This document shows positions 26,901 through 35,142 of a stretch of 39,180 bases of DNA, piece by piece; position 1 is the stretch's first letter, and every line of letters begins with the position of its first letter. A program made the translations under genes and the position numbers. The notes under the pieces are model-generated. The model had not been told where the DNA came from, made no database searches, and saw nothing but the letters and a program-made list of their open reading frames with translations. The stretch is taken from positions 1-39,180 of the IMG/VR virus record IMGVR_UViG_3300025325_000074; one strand, written 5' to 3'. The stretch comes from a virus.

Positions 26901-27497
26901 ATGAAGCGCAACGAGGTCCTGATCGTGGGCATGGGCGTCGTAGTGGGCGCCGTACTCGCGGTGCTGCTGATACCGACCGGCGCGCGCGCCACGGCGCCTG
27001 TGCCGGTTCTGAGCATTGAGCCGGCTCCGGAACCGATCCCCGTCGACCTGCGCGTGAGCCTGCCGGACTGGTCAGGCTGCACCGATCACGCAGGCGCTCC
27101 GGTCGCGTGCAAAGCCCCTGCGATTCTATTCGTCGCGGGCGGCACCAAGCGCGTGATGATCGCGGTCCTCGGCAGCGACGACGACCAAGCAAGCGATGCG
27201 ATGATCCAGATGTGGCCCAGCGGGCGCGTGGAGTTCGCTGCGGACTATCGACTCCAGGCACCTGCCGAGGCGTTCTGGTCGTCGGTCGCGCACGCACGCA
27301 TGGGCGACTGTGGGCCGCTTGCGTACCGAGCTCTGGTCGCGCACAGCCGAGCTGAGCAGGACGTTGCGCGCTCGCTGCGGGATCTGACGGCTGCGCAGAC
27401 CGCCTGGCAGCCTCCGCGCGGCGACCTGGTCGGCCAGGCGAACGACCTCGGGTCACGTGCGCTCGCGTGCTTACGCAGCGTAGGGATCACGGAGTAG
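26901..27497 (+). CDS. Membrane-anchored or exported protein
   Basis: 198 residues from ATG 26901; GTG 26880 is an alternative. The N-terminus 'MKRNEVLIVGMGVVVGAVLA' followed by VLLIPTGARATA is a signal anchor or cleavable signal (A-R-A-T-A). The rest is a soluble domain with Cys pairs (C in W-S-G-C-T and V-A-C-K, and two late ones) and a C-terminal helical part. Four or more cysteines after a signal suggest a disulfide-bonded periplasmic protein. No family recognised. Confidence 0.5.
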   Translation: MKRNEVLIVGMGVVVGAVLAVLLIPTGARATAPVPVLSIEPAPEPIPVDLRVSLPDWSGCTDHAGAPVACKAPAILFVAGGTKRVMIAVLGSDDDQASDAMIQMWPSGRVEFAADYRLQAPAEAFWSSVAHARMGDCGPLAYRALVAHSRAEQDVARSLRDLTAAQTAWQPPRGDLVGQANDLGSRALACLRSVGITE

Positions 27498-27505
27498 ACT
27501 GAGTC

Positions 27506-27664
27506 ATGCCATCCATGACCCGAAGGCAGCAGCGCTTCATGTACAGCGAGTTGGCGCGGAAGCAAGCCGGTCAGCCCACGAAGACCGGGATGACGCTGGG
27601 GGAGCTGGTCGAGTTCGCCGGGTCCGTGGTGAAGAAGCGCAAGAAGACAGGACGGCACAAGTGA
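27506..27664 (+). CDS. Small helical phage protein
   Basis: A 52-residue protein from ATG 27506. The pattern 'MTRRQQRFMYSELARKQAGQ' then 'PTKTGMTLGELVEFAGS' matches a short conserved family ('kQqrfm...L.rkraGk.tkTgMs..qL.eFa') common in phages and mobile elements. It has a basic C-terminal tail. The molecular role is not known to me. Its stop overlaps the next GTG (GTGA). Confidence 0.6.
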   Translation: MPSMTRRQQRFMYSELARKQAGQPTKTGMTLGELVEFAGSVVKKRKKTGRHK

Positions 27665-27750
27665 GCCCGCACGCGCTTGTCGCTCTCGGCCTGGCCCTGA
27701 TGGGCGTTGCGGTCCTCGGCCTCGTCTGGCTGTACGAGCACGAGAGATGA
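27661..27750 (+). CDS. 29-residue single-TM microprotein
   Basis: GTG 27661 overlaps the previous stop. The translation is essentially one TM helix, 'ALVALGLALMGVAVLGLVWL', with a short polar end (Y-E-H-E-R). It is ATGA-coupled to the following zinc-ribbon gene. The overlaps and clean TM support a real membrane microprotein. Function unknown. Confidence 0.5.
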   Translation: MSPHALVALGLALMGVAVLGLVWLYEHER

Positions 27751-27947
27751 CTCGCATGGAGTGGTACCACTCGCGCAAGGCCCGCGGCGTGTGCGTGACG
27801 TGCGGCGAGGCCGAGCCGATCAGGGGATCCGTGCGGTGCTTGTTCTGCCTGCACGCCCGACGTCGCTACCAGCGCCAGCTCACCGGCGCGCAGCCGTGGA
27901 GCGGGCACGGGCGCAAGCCGTTGGCCCCGGACCCCGTTGGATCATGA
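27747..27947 (+). CDS. Small zinc-ribbon protein with LTGAxPWxGHGRxPL motif
   Basis: A 66-residue protein (ATGA start). 'GVCVTCGEAEPIRGSVRCLF' then C-L-H gives two C-x-x-C pairs 14 residues apart. A basic helix and the C-terminal 'LTGAQPWSGHGRKPLAPD' follow. The C-terminal motif reappears in the 32-residue product at 28141. Proteins of this type ('C..Cg......g...C..C') are frequent just upstream of phage packaging genes. Nucleic-acid binding is likely. Confidence 0.6.
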   Translation: MTRMEWYHSRKARGVCVTCGEAEPIRGSVRCLFCLHARRRYQRQLTGAQPWSGHGRKPLAPDPVGS

Positions 27948-28144
27948 GCCCGCCTTCGCTCGCGGCGACACGAGACGAGGCGCGCCAGCGTCTTGCCGTC
28001 CTGGCTCACGGCATCCACGACCTGGGCGAGGACGCTGCGACCGCCAGGCTGCTGGAGCGTGTTGCGACGAGCGGCGACCCGATGCTCCGCGACGCGCTGC
28101 TCGAGGTCGGAGCGCGAGAGGTGATGCGCGAGGTTCGTCCATGA
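27944..28144 (+). CDS. Small helical protein, unknown function
   Basis: A 66-residue, predominantly helical protein (ATGA overlap on both sides). It contains 'RDEARQRLAVLAHGIHDLGE' and 'DPMLRDALLEVGAREVMREV'. No metal motif or TM. It separates the zinc-ribbon gene from the 32-residue protein that shares the zinc-ribbon's C-terminal motif. Function unknown. Confidence 0.5.
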   Translation: MSPPSLAATRDEARQRLAVLAHGIHDLGEDAATARLLERVATSGDPMLRDALLEVGAREVMREVRP

Positions 28145-28239
28145 GGCGCGGGATCGAGCGCAAGCGCAAGCTTACTGGCGCGTCGCCCTGGCGTGGCCAC
28201 GGGCGTAATCCGCTTGTACCCGACCTATACATAGCTTGA
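28141..28239 (+). CDS. 32-residue protein sharing the LTGAxPWxGHGRxPL motif
   Basis: ATG 28141 overlaps the preceding TGA. The product is 'MRRGIERKRKLTGASPWRGH' continuing 'GRNPLVPDLYIA'. It matches the C-terminus of the 27747 product (R-Q-L-T-G-A-Q-P-W-S-G-H-G-R-K-P-L-A-P-D) but lacks its zinc ribbon. It looks like a partial duplicate or a stand-alone version of a peptide motif, placed directly upstream of the terminase genes. Confidence 0.5.
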   Translation: MRRGIERKRKLTGASPWRGHGRNPLVPDLYIA

Positions 28240-28242
28240 CCC

Positions 28243-28731
28243 ATGCCTCGCTGTCACGCTCGGTCAAAGCACGGGCCGTGCAAAGCCTCTGCGATCAAGG
28301 GCGGCGTAGTCTGCGGTATGCACGGCGGGCGTGCCCCTCAGGTCAAGCGCAAGGCTGCTCAGCGCTTGGCTGACCTGATCGACCCCGACCGGGCGCTGCG
28401 CGAGGCCGCCCGGCTGGCGTACTCGGACCTCAGCGAGCTGTACGACGATCAGAGTCGGCTCAAGCCGGTGAAAGACTGGCCGAAGGATCTCAAGGCGGCG
28501 GTGGGCAGGATCAAGACGCTCAAGCACAACGAGACTGCGGGCGACGGCAAGCAGGAGACCGTGGTCGAGGTGCAGCTCTGGGACAAGCCGCGGGCGCTCG
28601 AGATGCTCTTCAAGCACCTAGGCCTGCTTCGGGAGCGCCTTGAGGTGGACGTGAGCGAGGGCCTGGTGGAGCGCTTGCTAGCCGGCCGCCGCCGCGTGGC
28701 CGAAGATCGGTCAAAGTACCCCCCCAAATAA
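28243..28731 (+). CDS. Small terminase subunit (TerS-like), zinc-finger type
   Basis: A 162-residue protein. The N-terminus shows 'CHARSKHGPCKASAIKGGVV' followed by 'CGMHGGRAPQVKRKAAQRL'. This C-x(n)-G-x-P-C-x-x-x-A-x-x-G-x-x-x-C-x-x-H-G-G motif is widespread in phage small-terminase candidates. The C-terminal half is helical ('WDKPRALEMLFKHLGLLRER'), which is also typical. The gene sits immediately upstream of TerL, 5 bases apart. The role is to recognise the pac site and regulate TerL. Confidence 0.7.
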   Translation: MPRCHARSKHGPCKASAIKGGVVCGMHGGRAPQVKRKAAQRLADLIDPDRALREAARLAYSDLSELYDDQSRLKPVKDWPKDLKAAVGRIKTLKHNETAGDGKQETVVEVQLWDKPRALEMLFKHLGLLRERLEVDVSEGLVERLLAGRRRVAEDRSKYPPK

Positions 28732-28736
28732 ATCTC

Positions 28737-31304
28737 GTGCCCGTGGCCGCCCGTCCAACCTCTGACGATCAGCTTGCAGACGAGGTCGCGCGCTACTTCG
28801 CGGACCCGCTGGGGTTCGTGCTGTTCGCGTATCCGTGGGGCGAGCCCGGGGCCCTTGAGGGGCACGACGGGCCCGACATCTGGCAGCGTGAGTTTCTGCG
28901 GGGCGTCGGCGCTGAGGTCGCGGCCGCAGCGTTTGACGGCTTGACGCCGGTCGCGCCCATCCGGCGTGCGGTGGCGTCAGGTCATGGGGTGGGCAAAAGC
29001 ACGATGGCCGCGTGGCTTGTGGACTGGATCATGAGTACACGTCCGTTAGCGCGCGGCACCGTCACGGCGAACACGTTCACGCAGCTCCAGACCAAGACCT
29101 GGTCCGCCATCAAGGAGTGGACGTCGCGCTGCATCACTGCGCACTGGTGGGTGCTCGGCGACCAGCGCATGTACCACAAGGACCACAAGGACTCCTGGTT
29201 CTGCGCGCCGCAGTCGTGCAAGGAGGAGAACACGGAAGCGTTCGCCGGCCAGCACGCAGCGACCTCGACGAGCTTCTACATCTTCGACGAGGACTCGGCC
29301 ATCTCGGACAAGATTCACGAGGTCGCGGAGGGCGGCTTGACGGACGGTCAGCCGATGATCTTCCGGTTCGGCAACCCGACGCGCAGCATGGGCGGATTTC
29401 ACGCCGCGGTGTTCGGTCACGACCGTGCGCGTTGGCACCCGACGATCATCGACTCGCGTCAGTCTCGGCTGACGAACAAGGCGCAGATCGCGGAGTGGGA
29501 GCAGGAGTTCGGAGAGGACTCCGACTTTTTCCGCGTCCGGGTCCGCGGCATTCCGCCGCGGGCCTCTGACGCACAGTTCATCGACCACGAGCGTGTACTC
29601 CAGGCTCAGAAGCGCCAGGTGGCGGTGATGCCGGACGAGCCGCTGGTGGTCGGGTGTGACCTTGCGTGGGGCGGCTGTTTCGACTGCGAGACCGAGATTC
29701 TCACGAGCGATGGCTGGAAACTCTTTTCAGACCTGCGTGGATCGGAAGCAGTGCTGAGTTTGGATGGCGACGTAGCCACTTGGGCGCGCATGACGGCGAT
29801 CCATCGTTACTGGCATGATGGGGCGATGAACTTGCGCGAGTCGAGCAAGGTAAACTTTTGCGTAACTGACAACCACAACTTCATCGTGCGCTCGCACTAC
29901 ATGAGCAAGCGCTACCAGATTCGGCGGTACGATCGTCTCCCGAAGGCATATCAACTGCGGGCGTGGCATCGCTGGGAAGGGACAAGTCCAGCCACGATCG
30001 CCTTCGAATCTCAGAAACGCCAGCCTCACGGGGGCGCTGTTGTCTGGCGCCACACCTTTGCCGCCGAAGACTGGGCGGCGTTTTTGGGCTGGTTCGTTGC
30101 TGAGGGGAACGTCTATACGGCGAAGCTGCGGCCAGGTCAGCAGCAACGCCCACTCGTCGTAGAGCTTTCACAACGCCATGCGGAGAAGCGCAAAGAAATC
30201 GAACGCCTACTTTCTCGAATGGGCCTCCGTCATAGTCGGTGGAGTTCGCATGGCACGATCCGTTTCCAACATCGGGGGATTGGGGCTTGGTTACTGGAGC
30301 ACTGCGGGCATGGAGCTGCGAATAAGCGCATGCCCGAATGGATCAAGGAAGGTTCCGCTATCGTGATGCGGGCCTTTCTCGACGCATTTCGGCGTGGAGA
30401 TGGGAGCCAGCATCCGGATGGAACCGGACGTTGCTACTACACCTCCAGTCGAGCATTGGCGGATGATCTGCAGGAAGTGCTTGCGAAGTTGGGGTGTGCC
30501 GGTAAGCTGTCGCCCGCGGCACCAGCCGGATCGGTTGTGCTGATCGAAGGGCGCCGTGTGGTGCGACAGCACGATACTTGGCGCGTGGGTGAGCGTCCAT
30601 CACATGGTCGGCAAGGGAATCGTTGGCATGCAGATCGGACCGTACTCAAGCGGACAACACAACGTGTCCCGTATCGCGGCTTTGTGTGGTGTGTCTCGAC
30701 TCCGCACCGAACGATCTATGTTCGTCGTCATGGTGTTCCGATGTGGAGTGGGAACAGTGACGACAACGTGATCCGGTTCCGGCGCGGGAACGATGCGCGG
30801 TCGATCTCTCCGATCCGGATCAAGGGCGAGTTCACGCGCGACCCGGCAGTGCTCGTCAACCGGTTGGCGGACGTGCTGTCACGCACATGGGATGAGCATC
30901 CGGTAGCGGCGCTGTTTCTGGACAGCGCGGGGATCGCGGGCCCGATAGGCGCGCGGCTCCGGGCGCTTGGGTTTCAGCAGGTGCGCGAGATCAACTTCGG
31001 CAGCGACAGCCCCGACAGCAAGTGCCGGTACTATCGCGACTACATGTGGCAGCAGATGAAGGAGTGGCTGCTCGTGGGCGCGATCGACACGAGCGCGGAG
31101 CTCGAGAGCGACTTGATCGGACCCGGCGTGCGACCCGACCCGCGTCAGCGCGTGTGGCTCGAGAGCAAGGAGCAAATGAAGGGACGGGGTGTAGACTCTC
31201 CAGACGAAGGGGATGCCTTGAGCCTCACGTTCGCTGCGCCGGTGGGAGTCGTCCAGCGGCCGACGTCTCGCGTGAAACGGCCTGGGTCCTGGATGGGGGT
31301 GTAG
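28737..31304 (+). CDS. terL: Large terminase subunit with in-frame intein
   Basis: 855 residues in total; 495 after removing the intein at 314-673. ATPase: Walker A 'SGHGVGKST' (81-89) and Walker B 'FYIFDEDS' (180-187, D184/E185). Nuclease (RNase H fold): D308 in 'VGCDLAWGG', D729 in 'LFLDSAGIAGPIGARL' and D826 in 'SPDEGDALSLTF'. Removing the insert restores 'GCDLAWGG' joined to 'SDDNVIRF', the normal nuclease motif I. The GTG start lies 5 bases after the small terminase stop. TerL cuts and pumps DNA into the P22-like procapsid. Without splicing the nuclease site would be broken. Confidence 0.92.
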   Translation: MPVAARPTSDDQLADEVARYFADPLGFVLFAYPWGEPGALEGHDGPDIWQREFLRGVGAEVAAAAFDGLTPVAPIRRAVASGHGVGKSTMAAWLVDWIMSTRPLARGTVTANTFTQLQTKTWSAIKEWTSRCITAHWWVLGDQRMYHKDHKDSWFCAPQSCKEENTEAFAGQHAATSTSFYIFDEDSAISDKIHEVAEGGLTDGQPMIFRFGNPTRSMGGFHAAVFGHDRARWHPTIIDSRQSRLTNKAQIAEWEQEFGEDSDFFRVRVRGIPPRASDAQFIDHERVLQAQKRQVAVMPDEPLVVGCDLAWGGCFDCETEILTSDGWKLFSDLRGSEAVLSLDGDVATWARMTAIHRYWHDGAMNLRESSKVNFCVTDNHNFIVRSHYMSKRYQIRRYDRLPKAYQLRAWHRWEGTSPATIAFESQKRQPHGGAVVWRHTFAAEDWAAFLGWFVAEGNVYTAKLRPGQQQRPLVVELSQRHAEKRKEIERLLSRMGLRHSRWSSHGTIRFQHRGIGAWLLEHCGHGAANKRMPEWIKEGSAIVMRAFLDAFRRGDGSQHPDGTGRCYYTSSRALADDLQEVLAKLGCAGKLSPAAPAGSVVLIEGRRVVRQHDTWRVGERPSHGRQGNRWHADRTVLKRTTQRVPYRGFVWCVSTPHRTIYVRRHGVPMWSGNSDDNVIRFRRGNDARSISPIRIKGEFTRDPAVLVNRLADVLSRTWDEHPVAALFLDSAGIAGPIGARLRALGFQQVREINFGSDSPDSKCRYYRDYMWQQMKEWLLVGAIDTSAELESDLIGPGVRPDPRQRVWLESKEQMKGRGVDSPDEGDALSLTFAAPVGVVQRPTSRVKRPGSWMGV
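29676..30755 (+). other. Intein with LAGLIDADG homing endonuclease in terL
   Basis: 360 residues, C314 to N673 of the precursor. Block A starts 'CFDCETEILTSDGWKLF'. Block B is 'VTDNHNFIV'. The two endonuclease motifs are 'FLGWFVAEG' (449-457) and 'FLDAFRRGDG' (547-556), with acidic residues E456 and D555. Block F is 'YRGFVWCVSTPHRTIYVRR' and block G is 'VPMWSGN' followed by extein Ser674. The penultimate residue is Gly, not His. The insertion point is between the two halves of nuclease motif I. The DNA is visibly less GC-rich than the flanking terminase coding sequence. Confidence 0.9.
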
Positions 31305-31305
31305 C

Positions 31306-33534
31306 GTGGCCAAGCCGCGGCGCGTAGAGAGCGAGGGCCCGTCGGTGGCGGACAAGGCGATCCTCGATGAGGCCAAGAAGCGCTTCAAGCAGGCGATGGC
31401 TGCTGAAGCCAAGCAACGCGACCGCGAGAAGGAAGTTCTGCGCTTCCAGGTCGGCGAGTACCAGTGGGATGCTGCTGCGCGCGATGCCCGCGAGGGTGCA
31501 GGTGGTACGCAACCCAAGCGCCCGATGCTGAGCATTCCCAAGACCCGACAGCCGCTCAACCTTGTACGCAACCAGTTCCGCGCGAGTCAGCTGGGCATCA
31601 ACATCCATCCGAAGAACGAAACCTCGAGCAAGGAGGGTGCCGAGATCCGCCAGGATCTGATCCGCACGATCGAAGCGGATGGCGAAGGCGCCGAGAACGT
31701 GCTGTTCTGGGCGATGGATCGCGCGCTGCAATGCGGGTCGGGAGCGTTCCGGATCCGGAACGTGTGGGACGAGGAGACGCAGGATCCGCTGGACCAGAAG
31801 CTCATCTTCGAGCGGATCTTCGACCAATCCCTGGTGCTGTTCGATCCCGTGGCGCAGCGTGCCGATCGTAGCGATGGCCGGTTCGCGTTCGTTTTGACGT
31901 GGGTACCGCTGGACGACTTCAAGGAACAGTTTCCGAACGCGAAGACCGATTATGGCGACGACCAGGTGTTCGAGGACTTGCGTCTGGCCGAGCCGGAATG
32001 GGTGACGGGAGACCTAGACACCAAGGCCGTGCTCGTCGCCGAGTACTTCCGCAAGGAGAGCAAGACGCGCCGCTACGTCACGCTCGACGATGGGTCTTCT
32101 GGCTACGACGACGAGCTTCCGGCCGGTCGATTGGTGCAGCCTGACGGTCCCTCACGCGACATGCAGGCGACCAAGATCCTGATCCACAAGCTGACAGCGG
32201 CGGAGGTGCTCGAGACCGACGTCTGGCCCGGGAAGCGCTACATCCCGCTGGTGCCGACGATCGGCGAGGAGCTACAGCCGTTCGACGGCGAACGTCGGCG
32301 TCAGGGTCTCGTGGGGCCCGCGATGGATGCATGCCGGGGCTACAACTACGCGGTAACGACCGCGATCGAGATCACGGCGCTCGAGCCGAAGGCGCCGGTG
32401 GTGGGCTGGGAGGGTCAGTTCGCTGGGCACGAGCACAAGTGGGATACGGTCAACACGCACAACTGGAGTTACCTCGAGGTTCGGCCGACGCTGCTGGATG
32501 GTCAACCGGCGCCATCGTTGCCACAGCGACTCCAGGCGGACACGTCGAAGCTGGGGATGGCGCTCCAGCTTGCGCAGCAGATGGACAACGACATCCAGTC
32601 CTCCACGAACATCACCGACGCTGCGCTGGGTCGGTTCGAAGCGCGACGTCAGTCGGGGAAGGCGATCGAGCTGCTTCAGAATCAGGCGGACTCGAGCACC
32701 AGCGGCTACATCCAGAACATGAAGCTGGTCAGCATGCCGCTCGCTGCACGGATCCTGCTCGATGCGATGCCTGTGGTCTACGACCGGCCGGGACGGATTG
32801 CCCAGGTGATCGACGCTGAGCTACGCCCGCGCCCGATCATGCTCGGGAAGCCGTTCACGATCGACCGTACGACGGGGATGCCAATCGAGTCCCGGGAAGG
32901 CGTGGAAGGGGCGAAGCACTACGACCTGAAGCAGGGTGCGTACGGCGTGACGGTGAACATCGGCAAGGCGTACCAGAGCCGCCAGCAACAGGGTCAGGAA
33001 CAGCTTGCGCAGATGATCCAGGCGGCACCCGAGATGCTGACTGTGTTCGGGGACATTTGGGCGCGGTTCCTCGACGTGCCCGGTAGCCAGGAGCTTGCTG
33101 CGCGGCTGTTGAAGGTGATCGAGACGCAGCGGCCAGGGTTGACGGCGAAGGCGGGCGAGGCGCCGAGCCCCGAACAGCTCACTGCGCAACTGCAAGCCAA
33201 GGACGCCGAGCTGCGTCAGCTCCAGGGCATGCTTGCGAAGGCCACGCAGGCGATCGAGACGAAGATGGCAGAGCAACAGGCGACGATGAAGAAAGCGGAG
33301 ATGGACAACGCGAGCCGCCAAGCGGTCGCCGAGCAGAACAACGCCATGAAGCTGATCCTCGAACGGCTCGAGGCGCAAACGGCGCTCATGCTGAAGCAGA
33401 TGGATCTCACGGACAGCGAGCGGCAACGGCGGCATGAGGTCGGACTGGCGCGCGTAGAGACTGTACTCTCGGCGAGTCAGACGCAGTCCGAATCAAACGC
33501 CAACTCGCGCGGAGAGGGGGAAGATACCGCATGA
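31306..33534 (+). CDS. P22-type portal protein
   Basis: 742 residues from GTG 31306, close to the 725 of P22 gp1. Recognisable stretches include 'PMLSIPKTRQPLNLVRNQFR', 'RFAFVLTWVPLDDFKEQFPN' (the P22-portal 'w...d...k..fP'), 'NITDAALGRFEARRQSGKAI', and a long C-terminal helix from about 630 to 720 rich in Gln, Glu and Lys, matching the barrel helix of P22 portals. It forms the dodecameric DNA gate, binds TerL during packaging and gp4 afterwards. It begins 1 base after the terL stop. Confidence 0.9.
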   Translation: MAKPRRVESEGPSVADKAILDEAKKRFKQAMAAEAKQRDREKEVLRFQVGEYQWDAAARDAREGAGGTQPKRPMLSIPKTRQPLNLVRNQFRASQLGINIHPKNETSSKEGAEIRQDLIRTIEADGEGAENVLFWAMDRALQCGSGAFRIRNVWDEETQDPLDQKLIFERIFDQSLVLFDPVAQRADRSDGRFAFVLTWVPLDDFKEQFPNAKTDYGDDQVFEDLRLAEPEWVTGDLDTKAVLVAEYFRKESKTRRYVTLDDGSSGYDDELPAGRLVQPDGPSRDMQATKILIHKLTAAEVLETDVWPGKRYIPLVPTIGEELQPFDGERRRQGLVGPAMDACRGYNYAVTTAIEITALEPKAPVVGWEGQFAGHEHKWDTVNTHNWSYLEVRPTLLDGQPAPSLPQRLQADTSKLGMALQLAQQMDNDIQSSTNITDAALGRFEARRQSGKAIELLQNQADSSTSGYIQNMKLVSMPLAARILLDAMPVVYDRPGRIAQVIDAELRPRPIMLGKPFTIDRTTGMPIESREGVEGAKHYDLKQGAYGVTVNIGKAYQSRQQQGQEQLAQMIQAAPEMLTVFGDIWARFLDVPGSQELAARLLKVIETQRPGLTAKAGEAPSPEQLTAQLQAKDAELRQLQGMLAKATQAIETKMAEQQATMKKAEMDNASRQAVAEQNNAMKLILERLEAQTALMLKQMDLTDSERQRRHEVGLARVETVLSASQTQSESNANSRGEGEDTA

Positions 33535-33674
33535 ACTGGAGAACGATGCTGGTTGCGATCGGGCTCGCCTACGGCGTAGTTCACGGCCTGTGGGCGACGC
33601 TGCTGGCGTTTGTCATCCTTGCTTGGTGGCAGGAACGGAACCAGGTTTCGGGCGAGAGTGACGAAGGGGCTTGA
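33531..33674 (+). CDS. 47-residue single-TM protein
   Basis: ATG 33531 overlaps the portal stop (ATGA). The translation begins 'MNWRTMLVAIGLAYGVVHGL' and continues 'WATLLAFVILAWW', giving one or two short TM helices, then a polar acidic tail. It is coupled to the next frame by TTGA. Its place between portal and scaffold is where some phages keep small membrane or head-maturation genes. No family recognised. Confidence 0.5.
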   Translation: MNWRTMLVAIGLAYGVVHGLWATLLAFVILAWWQERNQVSGESDEGA

Positions 33675-33925
33675 CCGGTATATCGAGAGCGCGGGTATTG
33701 GAGTTCGCGGAATCGGACCGCGAGCAGCGTCAGGCTATCCTCGACCACACCGAAGCTCTCGAGGGTCACGCTCGCGCGATCGAGGACCTGACCAAGGCGC
33801 TCGAGTGCCAGGCGCTGGAAGGGCAAGCGTGGCGGCAGCGGGTACAGAGGCTGGAGCTGTGGGCTGCGGCATTCGAGCGGGTTGGGCTCGCACGGCGGCT
33901 GAAGTGGTTGCTCTTGGGCAGGTGA
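33671..33925 (+). CDS. Coiled-coil protein, unknown function
   Basis: 84 residues from TTG 33671, which overlaps the previous TGA. It is nearly all helix with heptad-like pattern: 'VLEFAESDREQRQAILDHTE', 'ALEGHARAIEDLTKALECQA', then 'WRQRVQRLELWAAAFERV'. The end is basic and hydrophobic (RRLKWLLLGR), possibly membrane-associating. It may partner with the preceding TM protein. Confidence 0.5.
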   Translation: MTGISRARVLEFAESDREQRQAILDHTEALEGHARAIEDLTKALECQALEGQAWRQRVQRLELWAAAFERVGLARRLKWLLLGR

Positions 33926-33948
33926 GGCGGGTGACACCCATTGGGGGC

Positions 33949-33978
33949 TTGACAAGCGCCTGGCGGGGGGTCGATACT
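33949..33978 (+). promoter_or_regulatory. Promoter for the scaffold/coat genes
   Basis: TTGACA (33949-33954), an 18-base spacer and GATACT (33973-33978). RNA would begin about 33985, within two bases of ATG 33987, so the scaffold message from this promoter would be leaderless. It would add extra transcription to the most heavily needed head genes. Confidence 0.6.
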
Positions 33979-33986
33979 TTCCGCTG

Positions 33987-35108
33987 ATGACCTCCACCGA
34001 GGGCGTCGGCAACGCGCCTACCGGGAACACCAGCTACGTGACTGTCGAGCACGACGGCTGGACTGCCGACAGCAACCGGCTCACCGAAGATCAGGTGCGT
34101 ACCGCTCTCGAGGCGCCATCCGCGAAGGACGAAGCTGCTGCGGCTGCCGCGAAGCTGGGTCAGTTGGGCGGGAAGGCAGCAGCCGAGGCGCGCAAGACGA
34201 AGCCCGTCAAGGCCGACGAGGGTGAGGACCAGGATGCGGCCGATGCGGTTGAAGGTAAGGCTGCGGCGCCCGGCGGGGCGACTGCGAAGCCGGAGTCCGA
34301 AGACGAGAAGGCGGTCGCGATCGAGAAGCGCAAGCGCGATGCCCGCGAGCGAGTGCTGCAAGCCACGCGCGAGGCAGCCGAGCTCAAGCGCCAGCTCCGC
34401 GAGCGTGATGCTGAGATCGAGCGACTGAGGACTGCCACTCGAGAGCCGCTCAAGGACACGCCGCCGCCGGCGGCGGACGATGCCGACGATGAGCCCACGG
34501 TCGAAGCGTACGACGCTGCGGGCAAGGACTTTCAGACGTTCCTGAAGGACCACACCGATTGGGCGGTGCGGAAGGCACTCGACAAAGCCGAGGCCGAACG
34601 CTCTGTCCGAGATCGTCAGCGAAGCTTCCAGAGCGAGATGCAGAAGCATTTCGAAAGCTTCGACAAGCAGATGTCGGAAGCCGGAGGCGCCGCTTTTCTG
34701 GAGGAGCTGGTGCCCGAGTTGCAGGACCTCGAGCCGTCCGTCTTCGCGTTGGCGGATGGCCGCACCCCGAACGCGGCGAATGCACTTGCAGACGAGTGTC
34801 TACGCTCAGCCGATGCGCCTCGGCTGATGCGCTTTCTGTCGGCGCATCCGGACGTAATCCAGCGCCTCTCCACGCTGCGCCCTCGTGAGTTTGAGAGGGA
34901 GATGGGGAAGATCGAGAGCAAGTTGGAGGACGCCGCCACTGCTGGCAATCCGGCGCCCAAGCTCTCGAGTCAAGCACCGCGTCCCGCGCGGCCAGTCGCG
35001 GGAACGACGGCGGTAGTCGATGCGGAGCCCGATCCCCGCGCGTCTTCGTATGAGGAACATGCCTCGTACTACAACGCGCTGGAACGCAGGAGACGGCGCT
35101 CGGCATAG
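33987..35108 (+). CDS. Scaffolding protein
   Basis: 373 residues, highly charged and mostly helical. It is Ala/Glu/Lys/Arg-rich with a coiled coil at about 105-150 ('RERVLQATREAAELKRQLRE') and a Pro/Asp-rich hinge. The basic C-terminal helix 'EEHASYYNALERRRRRSA' corresponds to the coat-binding basic end of P22 scaffold. It lies between portal and coat as in P22. It should direct procapsid assembly and exit or be recycled. The ATG has no ribosome site and coincides with the predicted RNA start of the promoter just upstream. Confidence 0.8.
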   Translation: MTSTEGVGNAPTGNTSYVTVEHDGWTADSNRLTEDQVRTALEAPSAKDEAAAAAAKLGQLGGKAAAEARKTKPVKADEGEDQDAADAVEGKAAAPGGATAKPESEDEKAVAIEKRKRDARERVLQATREAAELKRQLRERDAEIERLRTATREPLKDTPPPAADDADDEPTVEAYDAAGKDFQTFLKDHTDWAVRKALDKAEAERSVRDRQRSFQSEMQKHFESFDKQMSEAGGAAFLEELVPELQDLEPSVFALADGRTPNAANALADECLRSADAPRLMRFLSAHPDVIQRLSTLRPREFEREMGKIESKLEDAATAGNPAPKLSSQAPRPARPVAGTTAVVDAEPDPRASSYEEHASYYNALERRRRRSA

Positions 35109-35142
35109 ATTCCGGGCCTGACGACGGGCCCCGTGGTGGGAC

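Noticed and set aside
25982-27082. Minus-strand frame of 366 codons with Asp-Gln/Asp-Arg repeats
   Set aside because: It is the reverse reading of the hexanucleotide tract and neighbouring genes. It has no promoter or ribosome site, and the repeat substitutions are not silent in it.
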